DNA of 64,000 bases from assembly GCA_023078555.1 (NCBI GenBank), contig CM041202.1, positions 6,248,522 to 6,312,521 of the forward strand, read 5' to 3'. The notes beneath the pieces are model-generated. The model was not told the origin of the DNA, made no database searches, and worked only from the letters and a program-made list of their open reading frames with translations. The translations under genes were made by a program, and so were the position numbers. Below are positions 58,421-64,000 of this stretch, in pieces. Position 1 is the first letter of the stretch; each line of letters opens with the position of its first letter. The stretch comes from Ulva prolifera. Its lineage: Eukaryota; Chlorophyta; Ulvophyceae; Ulvales; Ulvaceae.

Positions 58421-60087
58421 CTAGTGCCGAGATCGGGAGAATTCTGGGAAGCAGCGGCCGATGAAGCAGCGCAGGCCTTCGCCACAAGTGCCCCCTGCAC
58501 CGTTGGCCCCTGCCCGAGTCCCAGCCTCAGGGCAGCAGTCCCTCAGCTTCAGCCCACACTGCTGCGATGGCGCGGCTGCTGGAGGCGGCGGCGGCGGTGA
58601 TACTGGCGGCGGCGGTGGAGGTGGCGGAGGAGACGGCGGATGGGAGCGTGGCGGCTTGAGTGCTGGACGCGGGGGCATCGGCGGGGCTCGCGGCGCGGTC
58701 CGCGGCGGTGTTGGTGCAGGGCTGGGGCTGGGCTGTGGCGGTGGTGGCGACGCAGGCGGGTCGGCTGCTCCGGGAATACATGTATCTAATGCATCGAGGA
58801 CAAGGCCTGAGTTGCAGGGGTCGATGCGCGGGCACCCCTGCTCCCCCTCCCGGCCGCATGGCTCGCACACACCGGCGTTCAAGGCAGACTGCTGATCACA
58901 GGATAAGCCGGGGAGGGTCACGCAGGCCGGCTGATCGCGGTTGCCGCACGCAACGCAGACATTGTCCAAACACTCCGCGATCTCGGTCTCGTTGGAATCG
59001 GACATGATTTGCGCGCACACGTTGCCCTCGCAGCATGTGTCGCCGACCCCGCCACAAAGGGCAGGGTCGACCTTTTCGCACACTCCAGCATCGCTTTCAA
59101 GCAGGCCTCTACTGCATGCGGGCCCGCCAACTCTGCTCTCCGGCGGACACGGAACCGTCCCGGAAACACCGCAGACGGTGCAAGTGCCTAGCTCATCTAT
59201 GAACTCGTTGGGACCGCAAGCGGGGATGAGGGAGGCGAAGCACGCAGGCAGCCCCCTCGTTCCGCATGCAAGGCAGATGCCGTTCTGGCATTCAGTTGCG
59301 CGGCCGCGCGTGGTGCGCTCGCACGCTCTGCCGGGGAGCGTGGTGCGCTCGCACGCTCTGCCGTGGTGCGCTCGCACGCTCTGCCGGGGAGCGTGGTGCG
59401 ATCGCACGCTCTGCCGGGGAGCGTGGTGCGATCGCACGCTCTGCCGTGGTGCGCTCGCACGCTCTGCCGGGGAGCGTGGTGCGATCGCACGCTCTGCCGT
59501 GGTGCGCTCGCACGCTCTGCCGTGGTGCGATCGCACGCTCTGCCGGGGCAGCATGTGCGGCCCTCTCCCCCACACACAGCCACATCAATCTCCTCGCAGG
59601 CGCCTGAGCTGTTCTCAACCAGCCCGGGCTTGCACGGTGTGGTCGTCAGGCAGCCCGGCTGCTGCAGCCCGCCGCACTCCACACATGTGCCGGCTGCATC
59701 GGGCGCGTCAAAGGGGCCGCACGGGGGGAAGGGGCGCACGGAGCAGGCCACCTCGCCCCGCCGCCCGCACTCTGAGCAGATGTTGTCGAGGCACTGTACC
59801 GACCCGAACTCCTGTTCCCGGCTCGCTTGCGGGCGGGGCGGCCTTGGGCGGCAGGCGGAGAAGTCCAAGTCATCAGGGCCGGGGAGCGGGAGCCGTGGCG
59901 GCGGGGGCTGGCCTTGGCCTGGGGGGACAGCGGCCGTGGGGGGAAGGGGAGGAGGGAGATTGGGAGTTCGTGAGCCTGTTGCGGGGCAGCACGGCTGGTT
60001 TGGCCCGCCGCATGGAGCTTGCTGCAGGTGTCGCGCTGAGAGCGCGGCGGGGAGGAGCACGTGAACTATTGCCGCAAGGGCGGCCTG
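58421..60087 (-). CDS. Secreted Cys-rich and Pro-rich protein, frame broken by a minisatellite
   Basis: The coding sequence begins at 60,087, just after TTTTGCAG, a likely splice acceptor; no in-frame ATG precedes it, so the first exon is upstream and unknown. AALAAIVHVLLPAALSA is signal-like. Cys modules follow (CGGPNQPCC; CLDNICSECGRRGEVACS; CGGEGRTCCPGRAC), then the minisatellite at 59,310-59,545. After it the frame differs by two bases and modules continue (ECQNGICLACGTRGLPACF; CGGVGDTCCEGNVC; CLDNVCVACGNRDQPAC), then a proline-rich stretch with SPPPPPPPP runs and a last Cys domain ending FSRSRH at 58,421. SPPPP runs are typical of hydroxyproline-rich wall and matrix glycoproteins of green algae. 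As read, the gene is broken; a repeat-copy error or allele is possible. Confidence 0.65.
59310..59545 (-). repeat. Coding minisatellite with 30- and 23-bp units
   Basis: GCACGCTCTG starts at 59,321, 59,351, 59,374, 59,404, 59,434, 59,457, 59,487, 59,510 and 59,533, giving steps of 30, 23, 30, 30, 23, 30, 23 and 23. Thirty keeps the frame and 23 shifts it. Four 23-bp steps leave a net shift of two bases, exactly the mismatch between the flanking coding frames. Confidence 0.9.
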
Positions 60088-62503
60088 CAAAATGTAGTTG
60101 TAATCAGGAATTCCTGATTCAACAGATCAAGACGTTAACAGATCAAGACGAGCGCAGAACATGTATGTATGTATGTATGCATGATTACATGTAATACTGC
60201 ATAGCAGAGCACCAAGCTGTGCTGGGTCATCGGGCCTGTCCACAAGGACATTCCCAAATATATTGTAATAATTATTGAAGCATAGCCAGGTCCTAGATAA
60301 CGGCTCTGTCCTTGGTCACTATGTGTAGCCAGGTCTCAGAACTGTGTGGCAGCCCTGAAATTTCTGCAACCCCACACACCAAGACACACTACGAGACGCT
60401 ACATCCATCAGCATTGATCCGCACAACGCACAGACTGGCCCCGGGGAGCCACTCATGCCACAACGGCGCCGTGGTGGTGTTGCGATTTTCCGCGCCAGTG
60501 GGGCTAGGGAGCATGTGCACAGCGAGAAGGCTGCTGCGGAGCGGGGGTCTGCCTGTGCGCGGTGCACCCAGGCAGACCGGGGATGTTTAGGAGCATTGGT
60601 GCAGGCACGGTGTGGGTGCCTCAGCGCCTCTTCAATGGGTACAGCCATGGCCTCCGCTGGGCGATCTGCCGTTCCGCATGCACGCGAGTGTCTACAGGAG
60701 GTACCGTCCTGGTCGCCAGGCTCTCATCTCTGTGACCCTCGTTCACACCAGTCTCAGCATACACCAGATATTGGGAAAAGAGCAGCAAGAGCAGGATCGC
60801 ACGCAGCAGAGGTGACTGTAAAGGCAGGATCAAGTCGCAAAGGTAGAGGCATGTCGCGAGATAGGTATCTCCACAGGGAATCGATTCTCAAGTTGTGGGA
60901 ACGCTGTGTGACAGCAACACACCACAGCATGGGGTTGTGCAAAGTGTTACGTGCATAATTCTACACCGAAAGTGCACTGTGTATCACTATATGCGTGACA
61001 GTGTTTGTTACGTGTGTTTACAAGGACAAATGGACAGGCATCTGTGTGGACTCCACTGTTCTATCGGATAGAACACAGGGCAAGCGGAAAACCCCACGCT
61101 GCATGTGATCCCCTTCGAGACATGCGCAAAGGCCAGAGATCAGCTACACCATGGTAACCCGCTGCCTTTCTGATCATACGTTTGATCATACGTCAAGCGG
61201 AGAATTCGGGTCACTGTGGGCGCACTCTCAGGCTTCTCCGACGAGGTGCTTCAGAGGTGAGCATTGTTCTGCGTACGCGTACGCCACTGCCTGTGCTCCG
61301 CGGAGCCTTGAAGCAAATTCACCGGGCAGTGGGTGTGATTGATAATGTCTCAATCAAATCGTCAGGCTTGAGTGGTGTGGTGCATGCCAGTCACACAGCA
61401 TTCATCCTCGAGGAGACCATAAACAAGACACCGAGCCTGGCGCGAGCGAGGAACAGGACGCCAGTAGCTGCTACAGTCCGTAGATTTAGTTGGAAAATGG
61501 CAATGTGAAGCTTTTGAGAATGACCGTGTGGCCCTCAACTGGATGCGCCAAGACATTTTTCGGATCGGCAAAGCAGTCCCCGATGATAGTGTGCAATCGT
61601 GATCAGCTACGGCCACGCATTCATAAGCAATTTCCCACAACAGAATTCCTTCAAGGAAGATCGGCATGAACTCCGGATGCCGTCGGCTGAGAGATCTCGT
61701 ACGAATTCCGTAACCGACCCGCCATCATCCGCCTGCCGATGCCGCCATTGGCGCACCTCGCACACTAAAAAGCAATGGCGTGCTGCATAGTTGCCAATTC
61801 TTCACGGCCCTGGTCACGTGGACCGCGGTGTGAAATAGTCTAGGATTTGTGGCTCACAATTCTTGCGTGAGATGGAGTGCAGCTGCAGGATTCATATTGG
61901 GTCAGAAGATCATGCCATATCGAGAACAGAAGAATCGGCGATATGATATCGTCATCAGGCTGGACGGCTGTCAATTGCAATCCTTCAGTGCAAGATCATC
62001 GGAGCGCAATCACCTCGGTACCGTAACCATCTGCTACGACGCTTTTAAATGGGTGCTCATCATCAGCTCACTTGTGCCAACGCCCACGCAAGTTCAGCCA
62101 TAATTACAGTTATAGTGTGCCCCGGGCATGACCGCTCCTTTGTGTGCTGCGTGCGGTGCATCTCTTCGCCTTCGGTGGCAGCATGACAGAGTTCTTGCGT
62201 CATCACAGCGCACTTCCATGTGTCATCCGCATGACGGGTCTCGCAGCGCTAGTGTGAACTTGTTTCGGACGACGTCTTGCACGCGCCGCGATGTGTCCGC
62301 GCCATGAGGCTCAAAACGGCGCGCGCGCTGAGTTCTGAACGCATGCTCTAGACAGCTGTGATCGCGCCGCATGCGGCATGCCTCATGACTCCAACCGCCT
62401 GTAGCCACTGGCACTCCTGATCAGATGGTGTCCCACTGGGTGCCACACAGCGGGTGCATCTCGAGATAAGCACGCGTAGCTTCCCCTTCCGGGGTCGCCC
62501 GCT
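60088..62503. other. Stretch without a recognisable gene
   Basis: Should contain the 5' exon and promoter of the 60.1-kb Cys-rich gene, but I could not place them. It also contains a diverged dispersed repeat (60,219-60,392) and TTTACAAGGACAAA (61,018), which resembles the retroelement end. Nothing else is recognisable. Confidence 0.4.
60219..60392 (+). repeat. Dispersed repeat, copy 4 (diverged, with insertion)
   Basis: TGCTGGGTCATCGGGCCTGT at the start and GGCAGCCCTGAAATTTCTGC with AACCCCACAC at the end match the two ends of the 45,868 copy. The middle is AT-rich and unlike it. Confidence 0.4.
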
Positions 62504-63259
62504 GTGCGATCCACGGCACCGCTGCCACCGTCTTCTACAGAAGCCCCTCCCGATCCCCCAGCCTCCCTGCCCGCGGCCGCGTCCGCAACCCCTCTTGGCA
62601 CCCAGGTCCCCCCTCCCACCACCTACGCAGCTGCCGTCGTGCCGACGGATGATGCCGAGATGACGTGCCCGCTCCCGGCATCCCCGGCTCCAGCCGGCCC
62701 TGCTGCGGCCACAGGGGACCTCCCCTGTGCGCTGACGGCCGCTCGGCTGCCATGCGACGGACAGCCGCCCACGAACCCCGGGCAGGACGCTCCACCGGCC
62801 GCCCTCCCCAGGTCACGCATGGGCGCCCAGCGAGGCGACATACTTGCATTCATTCGGGGCGCCCCGGTGATCGCCGACGTGTGTGTTACTCACCCGCTTG
62901 AAGGTTGTGACGTTCGCGCTGCGACGCTGCGCGACGGCGCCTCGGCGGAGGCCGCCGAACTGCGGATACGCGAAAAGTTTGGCCACGCGTGTGTTGGGGG
63001 GCCCAGCCTCGTCCCGCTGTCGCATGAAACATACGGGCGCATGGGCCCGGCTGCGTTTGTGTTTGTCAACAGGCTGCAGGGGCGGGCGCGCTTCCTGGAG
63101 AACGCGATGCCCGACATCTCCACGACGCTCTGCCGCGCCGTCGCGCGCCCGGTTCACGCCGCTGCCCTGCTGATGGCCCACCACGCGGGCAAGGCATTCT
63201 TGACGGGACTGGCTGTCACATGCGATGGCGTGTCGCCGCTCACATGCCTTCCGGCCTGA
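62504..63259 (+). pseudogene. Retroelement C-terminal endonuclease-like domain, 5'-truncated
   Basis: The open frame has no ATG before about 62,660. After a Pro/Ala-rich stretch it reads RGDILAFIRGAPVIADVCVTHP, an Ala/Glu helix (AEAAELRIREKFG), then LVPLSHETYGRMGPAAFVF. The order of an ADV.VTHP strand, an alanine-rich AAE..R..KFG helix and an ETYGR.G motif is familiar from the C-terminus of algal reverse-transcriptase proteins and looks like a PD-(D/E)XK nuclease. No reverse transcriptase is present upstream, so it is a 5'-truncated insertion, common for non-LTR elements. The assignment is from memory of the family pattern. Confidence 0.45.
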
Positions 63260-64000
63260 GCGACGAGCCGCCCCCGGCGACTCCGCCCCTGCCTCGCTGG
63301 CCGGGCAGCGGCTTCAACTCGGGCGCTTTCTGGGCCGTGCGCCGCCTGCCTGACGTTTTGCGCGGGTGCTGGGCCTTGGGCGTGCACTGTCCTGAGCGGT
63401 TCGGTGGCTGACGGAGCTGCCGTGTTGCTCCGTCAGCCGAGGCTCTGGGCTGATCTATTCCTGTGCGGGATAGCAGCGGGGGGGCGGTGCGGTTGGGGCG
63501 TTGCGTGGGGGTCAGGGGGGCTGGGGGGGGAAGCCCTTTTGGCGGCTTGCGCATGGGGCCGGCGCCGGCCGGACTGCCGGCTTGGGCCGCCGCGGCTGCG
63601 CGGACGTTGGAGTGGTGCTACGTGCGACCGTGGGGGTGCATGTGGTGGGGGGTTGAGCGGGGACGCGTGTGTTGGTGTTGGTGTGGTGGGGGGTGTGTGG
63701 GTGCGTGTTTGGTGGATTCCTGTGGGGCTGTGGCGGGGTGCCGTGTACAGGTGTTTGTTGTGTCTTGGCCCTGAGTTCAGGCGGCTTCGAGGTGGCTGTT
63801 GCTCTCCTGGTGCATGTGTTCCCCCGTTGTCCTGGCGGTGCTTCCTGCCCCTCCGGCTTTGTTCTTGAAACACACAGCGGGTGCTGACGTTGTGCGGGTG
63901 TGTTGGTGTGTGCTGCGTGGTGCTGATTGCGTGGGTGAATGGTCCCCCTAGTTGTTGCCCGTAGCGGTACCTGCCTTGCTTTGTCCTTGTAACACATGCG
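63260..64000 (+). mobile_element. Retroelement 3' untranslated tail
   Basis: GC-rich, then GT-rich sequence follows the endonuclease-like frame. It contains CCGTTGTCCTGGCGGTGCTT with CCGGCTTTGTTCTTGAAACA (63,822-63,871) and TAGCGGTACCTGCCTTGCTT with TGTCCTTGTAACACATGCG (63,962-64,000). The same words recur, inverted, at 47.6 and 57.9 kb, identifying the 3' end of this element family. The last match runs to the window edge. Confidence 0.45.

Noticed and set aside
62535-63184. Minus-strand frames opposite the endonuclease-like tail
   Set aside because: Shadows of a GC-rich coding remnant; only the plus frame carries the family pattern.

Overview
This is nuclear DNA of a eukaryote, most likely a green microalga (species not identifiable). 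The evidence is intron-bearing genes with GT..AG junctions that restore reading frames, Cys-rich secreted proteins with SPPPP-type proline runs like algal wall or matrix glycoproteins, DNA-transposon genes, satellites and a telomere-type block. No bacterial features are present. Many open frames here are mirror frames of repeats and were left out.

LEFT PART (1-16,632) reads as a chromosome end. From left to right it holds a minus-strand Ulp1/C48-type cysteine-protease gene of a transposon, a hairpin minisatellite, a transposon terminus ending in TAGTG, a second hairpin array, a second TAGTG terminus, 7.3 kb of nested satellite, a 0.77-kb transposon-gene fragment, and about 2 kb of a TTAGGGG-type repeat. 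The repeat is oriented as a terminus pointing right and stops at a single N (16,633), so what follows is probably a different contig.

MIDDLE PART (16,634-35,025) is a transposon graveyard and nest. It contains a minus-strand accessory gene divergent from a multi-exon Tnp2/KDZ-like transposase (cut by a second single N at 23,151), two related accessory proteins in opposite orientation, a possible Tnp2-element exon, a large gene with 41-residue Gly/Ala repeats, and a second Ulp1 copy about 98% identical to the first and cut by a 100-N gap. A complete non-autonomous CACTA element with a CAG target duplication follows. Five hairpin minisatellites of two types lie 5' of the transposon ORFs or inside the elements. 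In two well-preserved cases the order is ORF, hairpin array, about 0.5 kb of subterminal repeats, then an end reading CCATTCTCCTAGTG. The hexamer CCATTC is shared by the ends and all arrays. This module is the best candidate for an undescribed system: a CACTA-like element family carrying a SUMO-protease-like gene and hairpin arrays near its ends.

RIGHT PART (35,026-64,000) is ordinary, gene-poor sequence with three minus-strand genes for secreted Cys-rich proteins (40.9-43.5, 49.6-54.4 and 58.4-60.1 kb). Two share signal peptide, intron position, domain order, an acidic tail and a C-terminal Trp-Trp. One carries fifteen 64-residue repeats. The third has a minisatellite that breaks its frame. 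Retroelement remnants (an endonuclease-like tail at 62.5-63.3 kb and several 3' ends) and a short interspersed repeat make up much of what can be recognised between them.
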